Shown here piece by piece: positions 30,701 to 38,792 of a DNA stretch of 64,000 nt. The notes under the pieces are model-generated. The model was not told where the DNA came from, made no database searches, and worked only from the letters and a program-made list of their open reading frames with translations. This DNA comes from VRUE01 sp033856195. GTDB lineage: Bacteria > Actinomycetota > Thermoleophilia > Solirubrobacterales > 70-9. The stretch lies in assembly GCA_033856195.1 (NCBI GenBank), contig JAWVFL010000067.1, forward strand, positions 62,001 to 126,000, read 5' to 3'. The position numbers and the translations under genes are program-made. Every line of letters begins with the position of its first letter. The first letter of the stretch is position 1.

Positions 30701-32288
30701 AGGGATAGCGGCCGTCGAGCATGTCGAGGACGTTCTCCAGCTGCTCACGCGATAGCTCGTGGAAGGGCTGCGAGGCGGTGACGAGGCGCTCGACCTCGTC
30801 GATCTCCCACTCGTCGAGGGCGGCCATCGCGACGAGCTGCTGGGCGAGCACGTCGAGTGGATTCTGCGGGATAACCGTCTCCTCGATCGCCCCTTCGCGC
30901 ATGCGCTTGGCGACGACGGTGCACTCGAGCAGATCGGCGCGGAACTTGGGGAAGATCCGTCCCCGGGACACCTCCCCCAACGAGTGCCCGGCCCGGCCCA
31001 CGCGCTGCAAGCCCCGACTCACCGACTTCGGCGACTCGACCTGAATCACTAGGTCGACGGCGCCCATGTCGATACCCAGCTCCAGCGACGAGGTCGCGAC
31101 CAAGCACGGCAACTGCCCCGACTTGAGCAGCTCCTCGACCACGGTGCGCTCCTCATGGCTGAGGGAGCCGTGATGGGCCCGAGCGATCTCGAGGGGAGCG
31201 GATGGGTCTGATCCGTCGGGCTCGCTATCGCGAGGAGTTCCCGCCGGACCAGACCCATCCGCTCCCGCGTGCTCAGTTGCAGGCAGCTCCTGCTCTCCTT
31301 CCCCGTTCGCGAGCTCGTTCAGGCGCTTGGCGAGGCGCTCGGCGGCTCGGCGGTTGTTGACGAAGATGATCGTCGAAGTGTGTTCCTTGACCAGCTTCAA
31401 AAGCTCCGGGTAGATCGCGGGCCAGATCGATCGCACATGAGCTAGGGGCTCTCCATCCGCTGGAACCCCGTCCTCGTTCGGGAAGGCAGGAGCTCCGGGT
31501 TCCGCCATGTCCTCCACCGGCACGACGATCTCCAGATCAAGCTCCTTAGCAATACCGGCATCAACGATCTTGCACTCGCGCTTTGGGCCAACCAGAAACT
31601 GAGCAATCCGCTCCAACGGCCGCTGGGTTGCGGAGAGCCCGATCCGCTGGACCCGGGACCTGGGGGAGGGGTCTCCAGAGCCTCCCCGCTGTTGCTCTGG
31701 AGACCCCTCCCCCAGGTCCCCCACCAACCACTCGAGCCTCTCCAAGCTCAATGCGAGGTGGGAACCCCGCTTCGATTGGGCCACAGCATGAATCTCATCG
31801 ACGATGATCGCCTCTGTAGTGGCAAAGATCTCGCGGACCCCGGAAGAGAGCATCAGGTAGAGCGACTCGGGGGTGGTGATGAGGATGTCGGGCGGTTTTT
31901 TCTGCATCGCCCGGCGCTCTTTTTGCGGTGTGTCCCCAGTACGAAGGCCGACCGAGATGTCGGCGCCGATCCCTCGCAACGGCGCGCGCAGGTTGCGCTC
32001 GATGTCGTAGGAGAGCGCCTTCAGCGGGGAGACGTAGACGAGGCGGACGCCGTTGCCGCGATTGGTCTCTCGCGAGAGCTTGTCAATGCCCCAGAGGAAG
32101 CTGGCAAGCGTCTTGCCCGAGCCCGTGGGGGCGCAGATCAGCGCGTTGGCACCACTGGAGATCGCCTCCCAGCCGCCAACCTGGGCTGGGGTCGGTCCCT
32201 CGAAGGATGACTCGAACCAGCGCCTGACGGCAGGGCTGAACGGCGTCAGCGGATCAGATCCCGCGCTCTTCTTCGCATCGGCGGCCAA
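27726..32288 (-). CDS. lhr: Lhr-type large helicase
   Basis: A 1520-residue SF2 helicase, matching the full-length Lhr of E. coli and mycobacteria (about 1510-1540). Helicase motifs are Walker A CAPTGSGKT (residues ~52-60), DEIHAVAQSKRGSHLALSLERL (motif II), GLSATQRPLE (III), VNNRRAAERLAKRL (IV), TSSLELGIDMGAVDLVIQ (V) and QRVGRAGH (VI). A winged helix, the Lhr-specific barrel and a long C-terminal domain follow. Lhr translocates on ssDNA 3'-5' and unwinds DNA and RNA-DNA hybrids, with a role in DNA repair. Two insertions at about residues 190-212 and 341-365 are encoded by long DNA palindromes and fall at points where homologues have short loops. They are Gly/Ser/Pro/Asp-rich and keep the frame. 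Confidence 0.96.
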   Translation of the reverse strand: MAADAKKSAGSDPLTPFSPAVRRWFESSFEGPTPAQVGGWEAISSGANALICAPTGSGKTLASFLWGIDKLSRETNRGNGVRLVYVSPLKALSYDIERNLRAPLRGIGADISVGLRTGDTPQKERRAMQKKPPDILITTPESLYLMLSSGVREIFATTEAIIVDEIHAVAQSKRGSHLALSLERLEWLVGDLGEGSPEQQRGGSGDPSPRSRVQRIGLSATQRPLERIAQFLVGPKRECKIVDAGIAKELDLEIVVPVEDMAEPGAPAFPNEDGVPADGEPLAHVRSIWPAIYPELLKLVKEHTSTIIFVNNRRAAERLAKRLNELANGEGEQELPATEHAGADGSGPAGTPRDSEPDGSDPSAPLEIARAHHGSLSHEERTVVEELLKSGQLPCLVATSSLELGIDMGAVDLVIQVESPKSVSRGLQRVGRAGHSLGEVSRGRIFPKFRADLLECTVVAKRMREGAIEETVIPQNPLDVLAQQLVAMAALDEWEIDEVERLVTASQPFHELSREQLENVLDMLDGRYPSDRFAELRPRIVWDRTAGTMHGRKGARSLVVTNAGTIPDRGLYGVHLPDGRRVGELDEEMVYEARPGQTFLLGATTWRIEEITRDRVIVTPAPGVPGAVPFWKGDGIGRPAELGKAIGAFAREAVSREPKELAAEYDLDRRAAENLVAYLREQQTATRVVPSDETIVVERFRDEIGDWRLCILSPYGGRVHAAWGLALAAKIRAERDLEADAIWSDDGIVIHLPDADEPPPADLVLIEPDEIEDLVVGELAGSALFGSHFRENAARSLLLPRAYPGKRTPLWQQRLKSQSLLEVARDFPRFPVVLETYREVLRDVLDLPSLAELLRDLHSRRISLVEVETPTASPFASSLLFDYVATYMYEGDTPNAERRAAALALDRDLLRELLGQEELRELIDPEALEEVEAQLQHRTEAGRAGDRDALQQVLRNVGDLTATECEERVAEGYSAASMLEKLVDERRAALVRINGEERYIAAEDAGVFRDALGVPPPAGLPESFLEEHPNPLVTLVRRYARTHGPFPTVQLASRYGVDPTPALRELERSGVLVRGELLPGGSEREWCDADVLRRVRRSSLAHLRREVEPAGRDRFARFLPSWQNVDAHRAAGAGPDRLREALVPLQGIVLTPKVWEADVLPRRLGAYSPTWLDELCTSGEVVWIGAGARGRSDGRVALYFRDDVRLAGPPPTNVKLEKPEGEVHEAIRERLAAGPAFWLDLVTDLDHPAEELHGALWDLAWSGEVSNDAFSPLRTPRLRAALPPEQRGRRFARRRAAGAAVQGRWSLTAPLFENAPAAGPRLRAQAELMLERYGIVTRETVLAEGIPGGFSTLYAELGNLELLGTARRGYFVEGLGGAQFALPGAVERLRSLPFEDGSFLLLSAVDPANPYGASLPWPKPAANERRRPARAPGAYLLMRDGAPVLYVERGGRGILRLAEMSEEELASAVQALALAVSDGRLPKLAIERFDGDPVIGSGQEDLLLGAGFSRGPRKLTLAAR
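31194..31266. repeat. In-frame palindromic element 2 within lhr
   Basis: The arms 31194-31220 and 31240-31266 pair at 25 of 27 positions, the outermost 17 bp perfectly (GGGAGCGGATGGGTCTG). The centre contains a further small hairpin CTCGC/GCGAG (31221-31234). It encodes the flexible stretch between the helicase segments NELANGEGEQELPAT and LEIARAHHGS. The reading frame is preserved. Confidence 0.85.
31655..31720. repeat. In-frame palindromic element 1 within lhr
   Basis: A perfect inverted repeat: 31655-31681 pairs with 31694-31720 over 27 bp (outer end GGGACCTGGGGGAGGGG), with a 12-base loop. The 66 bases equal 22 codons and encode a Gly/Ser/Pro-rich insertion (LGEGSPEQQRGGSGDPSPRS) between the DEIH helix and GLSATQ. 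Such perfection in coding DNA is not expected from protein constraint and points to an inserted palindromic element. Confidence 0.9.
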
Positions 32289-32326
32289 CCCACTGATCTT
32301 ACGCGGCCGCTATCGCGGAGCGCAGA

Positions 32327-33478
32327 TCAGCCGGGACTGCCGCCGGCGAACTTGACGTAGGCGAACCAGGACTTCTTCGGTGTGAAGCCTTCGCCGAAGA
32401 GACCGGTGCCGTCGCAGAAGTTGCAGATGCCGGGTTGATCGTCCACCGAGAACCAGTAGATCTGTTTCAGATGCCATCTGACCTGGTTGCGCTTAAACAG
32501 ATTGAAGGCGCCTTTCAGCTGGGTGGCCTGGCCCATTGGGCCCTTAGCGAAGCCGTCATGCCCCGCTCGCGGCTGCGAGCTCCAGCCGATCTCGGTGATC
32601 CAAAGCCCCTTGCCGGCATCGTGATTGCCGGCAAGGACCGCCCGGAACTCCTCGATGTCGGGAGTGAGCTGGCGATAGTCGGTCGTGTACGGATGCAGAG
32701 CGACACCGCTGAATTTGCTCTTGATCCCGGGCGTCGAGCTATACATCCGGTCGAGGAAGTCCGTGGCAAAGAAGGCCTGGGCCGGCTTCCTTTTGAATTC
32801 GGCCTCGCGCGGGCGAGCGAACATGCCGCCGAGAATCAGCTTGGCGCCCGGGTCGAGGCTCTTGATCGCCGTGTAGGAGACGTTGACGAGCTTGCCGTAA
32901 TCGGACGGGCTGGGCCGCACGACGAAGTACTTGAAGTTCTCCTCGTTCCAGATCTGCCAGGTCCGGACCGGAGTTTCCAGCAGAGCTGGATTAGCCGCCC
33001 AGAAGGCGCCCCCGGGGCCATAGCGCGCCACGACCAGCTTGAGGAAGTTGGCCCACGCGGTGCGTTGACCGGCGGTCTTGACCGGCAATGTCTTCGGCGC
33101 CTTCGACTGACCACCCGAGTTAGGGACCACGGCCGACGTGACCGCCCAGGAGGGAGCGTCGTAGACGAAGGGCAGCACCTTGATCCCCGCAGCCGTCGCG
33201 CCGGCAATGAGCTGGTCGGGAGCGGTGAAGTGGGCTTCGGCGGCGCTCGCCGGCTGGGCCGCAGCCCAAGAGATCGGGATCCGCACGCTGTCGACGCCGC
33301 CGGTGCGCAGGCGCTGGAACTGTTCGACGCTCGGTACCGCCTGCGGCGAGACACCCCAAAAGTCGCCGGGAACAGCGCCTGCCGCTGGGGCAAGCGCTCC
33401 CAGCCCCGCAACGGAGACCACAATCGCGGCCACCCACGCACGCACTCGCCCCAATGGGCGCTCCCGCTCGTTGGCCAT
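32327..33478 (-). CDS. Secreted glycoside-hydrolase-like (clan A barrel) protein, paralogue 1
   Basis: A 383-residue protein with signal peptide (basic MANERERPLGRVRAW, core VAAIVVSVAGLGALAPAAGA, cleavage before VPGDF). The barrel resembles GH5/GH39-type enzymes: SVEQFQRLRTGGVDSVRIPISW, RTWQIWNEENFKYF with Asn-Glu at the acid/base strand, VALHPYT, and GLWITEIGWSSQ with Glu at the nucleophile strand. A CNFC pair near the end may be a disulfide. Substrate is probably a beta-glycan, unproven. It is close in sequence to the gene at 57897-59012. It lies two bases downstream of the membrane-anchored protein gene 33481-34062, so they form one operon. Confidence 0.85.
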   Translation of the reverse strand: MANERERPLGRVRAWVAAIVVSVAGLGALAPAAGAVPGDFWGVSPQAVPSVEQFQRLRTGGVDSVRIPISWAAAQPASAAEAHFTAPDQLIAGATAAGIKVLPFVYDAPSWAVTSAVVPNSGGQSKAPKTLPVKTAGQRTAWANFLKLVVARYGPGGAFWAANPALLETPVRTWQIWNEENFKYFVVRPSPSDYGKLVNVSYTAIKSLDPGAKLILGGMFARPREAEFKRKPAQAFFATDFLDRMYSSTPGIKSKFSGVALHPYTTDYRQLTPDIEEFRAVLAGNHDAGKGLWITEIGWSSQPRAGHDGFAKGPMGQATQLKGAFNLFKRNQVRWHLKQIYWFSVDDQPGICNFCDGTGLFGEGFTPKKSWFAYVKFAGGSPG

Positions 33479-33480
33479 GG

Positions 33481-34062
33481 TCAGTTTGCCTCGGGGGAGG
33501 CAGTTGCAGTCGATCCGCGACCCTGACGGCGCTGCCTGATCATGACCACAGCCACCGAGATGGCGGCGAGAGCGGCAATCGCGATCAGGATCGGGACCAG
33601 CGGCGAAGAGCCGCCGCCATCGCTCGTCTGCGACGTGGGCGTGCCGGAAGCGGTCTGGCCGCCGGGATGCACACCCTTGTTTGCCCCGCCGTTGGCGCTG
33701 CCGCCTGGGCTACTCTGCCCCGTGCCACCGTCGTGGCCCGCTGCCACGCCACTTACCTTCGATGAATCGCCTTCTTCAGAACCATCGCCTTCCTTCGACG
33801 CTTCCGAGTCCTTCCGGCTGGACGGCACCGTTCCGCCACCGTTTCCGGTCTTTGAGGCCTTTGCCGGGTTTTGGGGGTGCGTGGGAGTGTTCTTGCCTTT
33901 AGGAAGTTCGGGAAGCGAGTCGTCGTACTGGACGCCACTGGAGCTTTCGGCGTGAGCGAGCACAGGGAAGCAAGCCAATGCCAGCAGAGCAATCACTGAC
34001 ATCAACGCGAAAGCAGGTCGGCCCAAGTTCGGGACCAAGCGATGGCGCTTCCCGGCATTCAT
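33481..34062 (-). CDS. Signal-peptide protein with low-complexity linker and C-terminal TM anchor
   Basis: 193 residues. N-terminal signal (MNAGKRHRLVPNLGRPAFAL then MSVIALLALACFPVLAHA), an extracellular ~110-residue Ser/Gly/Asp/Lys-rich linker without predicted structure (GGGTVPSSRKDSEASKEGDG), then one TM helix (PLVPILIAIAALAAISVAVVMI) and a basic cytoplasmic end RQRRQGRG. The topology is a type I membrane protein with a wall-spanning stalk. No LPxTG motif. It is the first gene of an operon with the glycosidase-like gene and its 5' end overlaps that of the divergent ligase gene. A role as anchor or wall-spanning spacer is inferred. Confidence 0.7.
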   Translation of the reverse strand: MNAGKRHRLVPNLGRPAFALMSVIALLALACFPVLAHAESSSGVQYDDSLPELPKGKNTPTHPQNPAKASKTGNGGGTVPSSRKDSEASKEGDGSEEGDSSKVSGVAAGHDGGTGQSSPGGSANGGANKGVHPGGQTASGTPTSQTSDGGGSSPLVPILIAIAALAAISVAVVMIRQRRQGRGSTATASPEAN

Positions 34063-35996
34063 GGCGCGCAAGGTTAGAGCAAACGGCGGCGTTGCTTGCA
34101 CCGGTCGCCCTGATTGTGGGTCTGGCCCTGGCTGGGGGCGGATTCGATGTGAGCGGGCGTCACATAGCCGGCCTTGCCGTGTGGCTGGTCGTCGTTGCCC
34201 TGCTGGTCTTTGGCGCAGGCTCGGCCGTGAGGCCAGAGCGACCGCTGTACTGGGCAGGCGGACTGATCGTCTGTCTGTCGCTTCTGTGTGCAATCTCATC
34301 CCTCTGGTCGGGGTCGGTTGAGCTGAGCGTGATCGAGGCAGACCGCGTGGCGGTCTACCTCGGGTTCTTCCTTGCCGCGTTCCTGATCGCCCAAACCGAC
34401 GAAAGGCGCCAACGTTTCGCTGAAGGCTTGGCAATTGCGGCGGCGCTGGTCGCCGTCCTCGGGCTCGGCAGCCGCCTGCTACCGCACGTATTCAACATCG
34501 CCGGCGCCTTCGACAATGGGCCGCGGCTCGAGTATCCGCTCGGCTACTGGAACGCGAACGGGGCGCTGTTCGGCATTGGCGTCGCCCTGCTGCTCTGGAC
34601 CAGCCGGCGCGCCGCCTCGGCGGCGCTGCGATGGCTTTCGGTCGCCGCGATCCCCGTCTCGCTGCTCGCCCTCTACTTCACCTACTCGCGCGGCGGCCTG
34701 CTCTCCCTGCTCGTCGCCTCGGGTTGTTTGGTCGCGCTCTCAAGGGACCGTCTCTGGCTGCTGGCCACCTTGGCGATCGGGGTGCTCGGGACGGTTCCTG
34801 CGGTACTGGCGGTGCAAGCGCGGCACAGCCTCGCCGACAACATCGCCAACCAGGCGACGATCGACCAAGGCGTAACGGTGCTCTTGATCCTGCTTGCGGG
34901 GATCGCCCTCTCGCTGCTGCTCTTCGCAGCCCTGCGCTGGGAGGAGCGACGCGAGGGACGGCTGAGCGGGCGGGTACTGCGGATCTCCCGCAACCCGACC
35001 GCCCTGAAGGGAATCGCCCTTGCCGGCACGCTGCTCGCGGTCGTCGCCGTGGTTGCGGTCGGCGGGCGGGCATGGGACCAGTTCTCGAGCCCCGACATCC
35101 AGTTCCCAAACGACCCCAAGGAGCACTTCGCGCAGCTCTCGGGGGCGGGGCGCTACGACTTCTACAAGGTCGCGGTCGAAGCCTTCGACGAAAAGCCGAT
35201 CCTTGGCCATGGAGCCGGCACTTACCAGTTTTCCTGGGAGCAACTGCGCTCGATCGAATTGCCCGTTCACGACGCGCACTCCGTCTACCTCGAGGCATTC
35301 ACCGAGCTGGGGATCGTCGGTGGCCTGCTCGTCCTCGGCCTGGTCGGCTGGCTGCTCTGGTGTGCCTTTGCCGCCTGGCGCGCTGCCGCGGAGCCCCAGC
35401 GCGACCGCTACGCGGTGCTGCTCGCCGCAATGCTCGCGTTCGCCGTCGGCGCGGCATTCGACTGGTTCTGGGAGATCGCCGCGCTAGGCGCGGTCTTCTT
35501 CCTCGCCGCGGGGGTGGTCGTCGCCGCGCGCTGCAACCAGATCGCCACCGATCCGCGCCGCCCGGGCGATACGGACGCCGAGGGGCGGCGCTTCGGGCTA
35601 ACCGTAGCCGTCGTCGTCCTGGCCTGGATTTCGGCGATCGCCCTGGTCGGGCCGCTGCTTGTCCAGCGCGAGATCGACGCCAGTCAGAGCGCCGCGGCCA
35701 GCGAAGACTTCGGCGCCGCCACTGATCACGCCAGCACGGCGCGATCGATCGAGCCCTGGGCCGCATCGCCCTACGTCCAGCTCGGCCTGCTCGCGGAGCG
35801 CCAGGGCGACTACGGCGGGGCGATCGTCCACTTCGGCCACGCGATCGACCGTGAGGATCGCAACTGGCAGTGGTATTACCTGCGCTCGCGGGTCGAGCAC
35901 GAGGCGGGCGAGGATGCAGCTGCCAAGGCCGACCTCGAACATGCGCGTGAGCTCAATCCCCGCGCCGAATGCCTGCGCGGGGAATGGACTTGCTGA
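33978..35996 (+). CDS. O-antigen ligase/polymerase-like membrane protein with C-terminal TPR
   Basis: 672 residues. Around 10-12 TM segments spread over residues ~35-555, with the Wzy_C/O-antigen-ligase signature GHGAGTYQFSWEQLRSIELPVHDAHSVYLEAFTELGIVGG (residues ~410-450; the His and Arg pair are the family hallmark). The last ~110 residues are TPR-like (ASPYVQLGLLAERQGDYGGAIVHFGHAI). It probably links or polymerises undecaprenyl-bound glycan at the outer membrane face. The ATG at 33978 overlaps head-to-head with the divergent gene by 85 bases; a TTG at 34092 would avoid this but lose the N-terminus. The next gene is coupled by TGATG. Confidence 0.85.
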   Translation: MPAEQSLTSTRKQVGPSSGPSDGASRHSWRARLEQTAALLAPVALIVGLALAGGGFDVSGRHIAGLAVWLVVVALLVFGAGSAVRPERPLYWAGGLIVCLSLLCAISSLWSGSVELSVIEADRVAVYLGFFLAAFLIAQTDERRQRFAEGLAIAAALVAVLGLGSRLLPHVFNIAGAFDNGPRLEYPLGYWNANGALFGIGVALLLWTSRRAASAALRWLSVAAIPVSLLALYFTYSRGGLLSLLVASGCLVALSRDRLWLLATLAIGVLGTVPAVLAVQARHSLADNIANQATIDQGVTVLLILLAGIALSLLLFAALRWEERREGRLSGRVLRISRNPTALKGIALAGTLLAVVAVVAVGGRAWDQFSSPDIQFPNDPKEHFAQLSGAGRYDFYKVAVEAFDEKPILGHGAGTYQFSWEQLRSIELPVHDAHSVYLEAFTELGIVGGLLVLGLVGWLLWCAFAAWRAAAEPQRDRYAVLLAAMLAFAVGAAFDWFWEIAALGAVFFLAAGVVVAARCNQIATDPRRPGDTDAEGRRFGLTVAVVVLAWISAIALVGPLLVQREIDASQSAAASEDFGAATDHASTARSIEPWAASPYVQLGLLAERQGDYGGAIVHFGHAIDREDRNWQWYYLRSRVEHEAGEDAAAKADLEHARELNPRAECLRGEWTC

Positions 35997-37492
35997 TGAG
36001 CGCAAAGACGACTGGGGAGACGCGTAGCGGCACCCCGCCGCCGGCTACACGCGAGGGGCCGTCGCGGGCGCCAACCGAGATGGCGAGCCGGCTGGGGCTC
36101 ACCGGGCCCAGCGGCTCGCGCCGGCGCGGCGCGATGCTGCGGCGCCTGCTCGCGGCGGGGGACTGGGTGGCGATCTTCGCTGCTCTCTGCGTCGCCACCG
36201 CGGTCACCTCGACGACCGATGTGGCCAAGCTCTTCTGGGCGATCCTCTTCACGCCGGCCTGGCTGCTCGTGCTGAAGCTGCACGGGCTCTACGACAACGA
36301 CCACCGCCGCATCCGCCACAGCACGCTCGACGAGCTGCCTTCGCTGATCTCCGCCAGCGCCCTCGGCACGATCGTGCTTGACGGCCTGCTCTGGCTGAGC
36401 CCGGCCGGCCCACTCTCGGCGAAGAGCGCGATCATCGTCGGGATCGGCGCCGTGCTGGCCTGCTTCGTGGCCCGGGGGGTCCTTCGCTTTGTCTGGCAGC
36501 GCTTCACCGGCGTGGCGATCGGCATCGTCATCGGCCCCGCCGCCTTGACCGATGTGGTCGGCCGACGGATCGCCACGCACCCGGAGGCACGCTTGCGATT
36601 GGTCGGCTACCTGTCGGCGCCGCGCGACAAGGACCGCCGTGCCTCACTGCCGCGGCTGGGCTCAATCGAAGAGATCTCGCGGGTGGCTCGGGAGCACGAC
36701 GTCGAGCGCGTTGTCCTCGCCGAGCAGGAGATGGGCGAGCGCGACGTCGAGCACCTGATCGAGGAGTGCAAGGCGGCCGGCCTCGGCCTCACCTTCCTGC
36801 CCAAGCACTACGGACTGCTGGGGCCGGGGATCGAGCTCAACCGGCTGGCCGAGCTTCCCGTGCTCGATTTCCGCTTCTCCGATCCCCCACGCTCGACCCT
36901 GGCGCTGAAGCGCGGCCTGGACCTGCTCGTCTCGGGTCTGATGCTGACGATCCTCTCGCCGCTGCTGGTCGCGATCGCGCTCTTCATCGTGCTCGACTCC
37001 GGCCTGCCTGTCTTTTTCCGCCAGAAACGCGCGGGCAAGGACGGGCGGCCGTTCACGATGCTGAAGTTCCGCACCATGGTCGCCGACGCCGAGGAGCGGC
37101 TGGCGGAGCTGGTCGACCTGGAGAAGCTCGATGAGCCGGCCTTCAAGATCCAGGACGACCCGCGCATCACCCGTGCCGGAAAGCTGCTGCGGCGGACCAG
37201 CCTCGACGAGCTGCCGCAGCTGATCAACGTGCTCAAGGGCGATATGTCGCTGGTCGGCCCGCGCCCCGAGGAGGAGGCCGTGGTCGCCCTCTACGACGAG
37301 CGCCAGCGCATCCGCCTCGCCATCAAGCCGGGCCTGACCGGACCGATGCAGGTCTACGGCCGCGGCGACCTCACCTTCGAGGAGCGGCTGGCGATGGAGC
37401 GCGACTACCTCGACAACCTCTCGGTCGCCGGCGACCTGGCGATCCTGTTGCGCACGCCGCGGGCGATCGTCCGCGGCGAAGGCGCCTACTAG
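35996..37492 (+). CDS. Polyprenyl-phosphate glycosylphosphotransferase (priming enzyme)
   Basis: About 498 residues from ATG 35996 (TGATG overlap with the upstream gene). N-terminal four-TM region (DWVAIFAALCVATAVTS, LFWAILFTPAWLLVLKL), a central NAD-like domain with ERVVLAEQEMGERDVEHLI, then the C-terminal bacterial sugar transferase domain: KRGLDLLVSGLMLTILSPLL membrane hairpin, FFRQKRAGKDGRPFTMLKFRTM, GKLLRRTSLDELPQLINVLKGDMSLVGPRPE and a final Tyr. It transfers a sugar-1-phosphate to undecaprenyl phosphate and starts repeat-unit assembly, as in WbaP/EpsE-type proteins. The sugar is unknown. Confidence 0.95.
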   Translation: MSAKTTGETRSGTPPPATREGPSRAPTEMASRLGLTGPSGSRRRGAMLRRLLAAGDWVAIFAALCVATAVTSTTDVAKLFWAILFTPAWLLVLKLHGLYDNDHRRIRHSTLDELPSLISASALGTIVLDGLLWLSPAGPLSAKSAIIVGIGAVLACFVARGVLRFVWQRFTGVAIGIVIGPAALTDVVGRRIATHPEARLRLVGYLSAPRDKDRRASLPRLGSIEEISRVAREHDVERVVLAEQEMGERDVEHLIEECKAAGLGLTFLPKHYGLLGPGIELNRLAELPVLDFRFSDPPRSTLALKRGLDLLVSGLMLTILSPLLVAIALFIVLDSGLPVFFRQKRAGKDGRPFTMLKFRTMVADAEERLAELVDLEKLDEPAFKIQDDPRITRAGKLLRRTSLDELPQLINVLKGDMSLVGPRPEEEAVVALYDERQRIRLAIKPGLTGPMQVYGRGDLTFEERLAMERDYLDNLSVAGDLAILLRTPRAIVRGEGAY

Positions 37493-37503
37493 AGAATCAA
37501 GCC

Positions 37504-38379
37504 ATGTCCGTCCCGCTCGACCTCGAGGTCGTCATCGTCAGCCACGGCGCCGAAGAGCTGCTGCGCCGCTGCCTGCGCTCGCTGGCGGAGCACCCGGCGA
37601 AGGGGACGATGCGGGTGACGGTGGTCGACAGCGGCAGCATGGACTCGACTCCCGACATGGTCGAGCGTGAGTTTCCCGCGGTGCGATTGATCCGCAGGGA
37701 GAACATCGGCTTCTCAGCCGCCAACAACGTCGTCCTGCGCGAGGACGAGGCAAGCGCCGTGCTCTTGCTCAACCCGGACACCGAGGTCTACGCGGGCACG
37801 CTCGACGCCGCCCTGGCGCGGCTGCGCTCCGACGAGCGGATCGGCATGGTTGGCTGCAAGCTGGTGACCGAGTCGGGGGAGCTGGACCACGCCTGCAAGC
37901 GCTCCTTTCCCACCCCGCTCAGCGCCCTCGCCCACTTCGCCGGTGTCGGCCGCAACGACGGCGCTGGGGGGACCCTGAGCCAGTACCGGGCGACGCACCT
38001 CGGCGACGACGACGCCGGCGAGGTCGATGCGGTCAACGGCGCCTTCATGCTCTGCCGCGCCGAGGCGGTGCGCGAGGTCGGGCTGCTCGACGAGGGCTAC
38101 TGGCTCTACATGGAGGACCTCGACTGGTGCCGGCGTTTCTGGCAAGCCGGCTGGAAGGTCTTCTATGAGCCAGCCGGAGTGGCGCTGCACGTCAAGGGCG
38201 GATCCAGCGGCAAGCGGCGGGCGCCCAAACAGGAGATCGCCTTCCACCGCGGCATGGGCCGCTTCTACCGCCGCTTCGATGCAGCCGAGCACAACCCGCT
38301 GGTCAACGCGGCGGTCTACGCCGGTATCGGCGCAAAGTTGGCGACCAGCCTCGCGATCACCGCCGTGCGCAGCCGCTAG
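37504..38379 (+). CDS. Family 2 glycosyltransferase (rhamnosyltransferase-like)
   Basis: A 291-residue GT-A enzyme. N-terminal LEVVIVSHGAEELLRRCLRSL and MRVTVVDSGSMDSTPDMV bind the nucleotide. The metal-binding DxD equivalent is LLNPDTEVYAG. The acceptor side shows DAVNGAFMLCRAEAVREVGLLDEGYWLYMEDLDWCRRF with the catalytic-base type ED. A C-terminal amphipathic helix may touch the membrane. The pattern matches WbbL-type rhamnosyltransferases, and the rml genes in this locus supply dTDP-rhamnose, so a rhamnosyl donor is reasonable. Its stop codon overlaps that of convergent vapC. Confidence 0.9.
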   Translation: MSVPLDLEVVIVSHGAEELLRRCLRSLAEHPAKGTMRVTVVDSGSMDSTPDMVEREFPAVRLIRRENIGFSAANNVVLREDEASAVLLLNPDTEVYAGTLDAALARLRSDERIGMVGCKLVTESGELDHACKRSFPTPLSALAHFAGVGRNDGAGGTLSQYRATHLGDDDAGEVDAVNGAFMLCRAEAVREVGLLDEGYWLYMEDLDWCRRFWQAGWKVFYEPAGVALHVKGGSSGKRRAPKQEIAFHRGMGRFYRRFDAAEHNPLVNAAVYAGIGAKLATSLAITAVRSR

Positions 38380-38783
38380 GACGCGGTCACTACATCGATC
38401 CCAGCGGTCGCGGCAGCCGCCCTGGCGAGCCGGGCGTCGAGGGTGAGCAGGGGAGTGCCGAGCTGCTCGGCGAGCGCCACGTAAAGACCGTCGTAGAAGC
38501 TGAGGTTGTGACGCAGCTGCCAGGCTCGGTCGAGCAGGCCGGCGTGGACGATGCGGCGCAGCGGCAACCCCGCCAGATCGCGGAGCCCGGTGGCGGCGCG
38601 ATCCTCGCCTAGGTTCCCGGTCGCGACCAAGCGTCGAAGGGAATGGCCGACCTCGGCGTCGATCAGGTACGGCGCCCAGAGAGCTTGTCGCATGCCACCG
38701 GCCGAAAGCTGCCTCTCGGCCCAGCCAACGTACTCCCGGCCTGCCAGGACCGTGACGAGGACCGAGGCGTCTACGACGGGCAC
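38376..38783 (-). CDS. vapC: VapC-type PIN-domain toxin
   Basis: A 135-residue PIN-domain RNase. Acidic residues of the active site are Asp5 (MPVVDASVLV), the Glu in PYLIDAEVGHSLRR, Asp in LSFYDGLYVALAEQL and Asp in LLTLDARLARA. The order and spacing match VapC toxins that cleave tRNA or rRNA. It lies nine bases downstream of the antitoxin gene. The 3' ends of vapC and the convergent glycosyltransferase gene overlap by three bases. All key residues are present, so the toxin should be functional. Confidence 0.92.
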   Translation of the reverse strand: MPVVDASVLVTVLAGREYVGWAERQLSAGGMRQALWAPYLIDAEVGHSLRRLVATGNLGEDRAATGLRDLAGLPLRRIVHAGLLDRAWQLRHNLSFYDGLYVALAEQLGTPLLTLDARLARAAAATAGIDVVTAS

Positions 38784-38792
38784 GAGGGTCGC

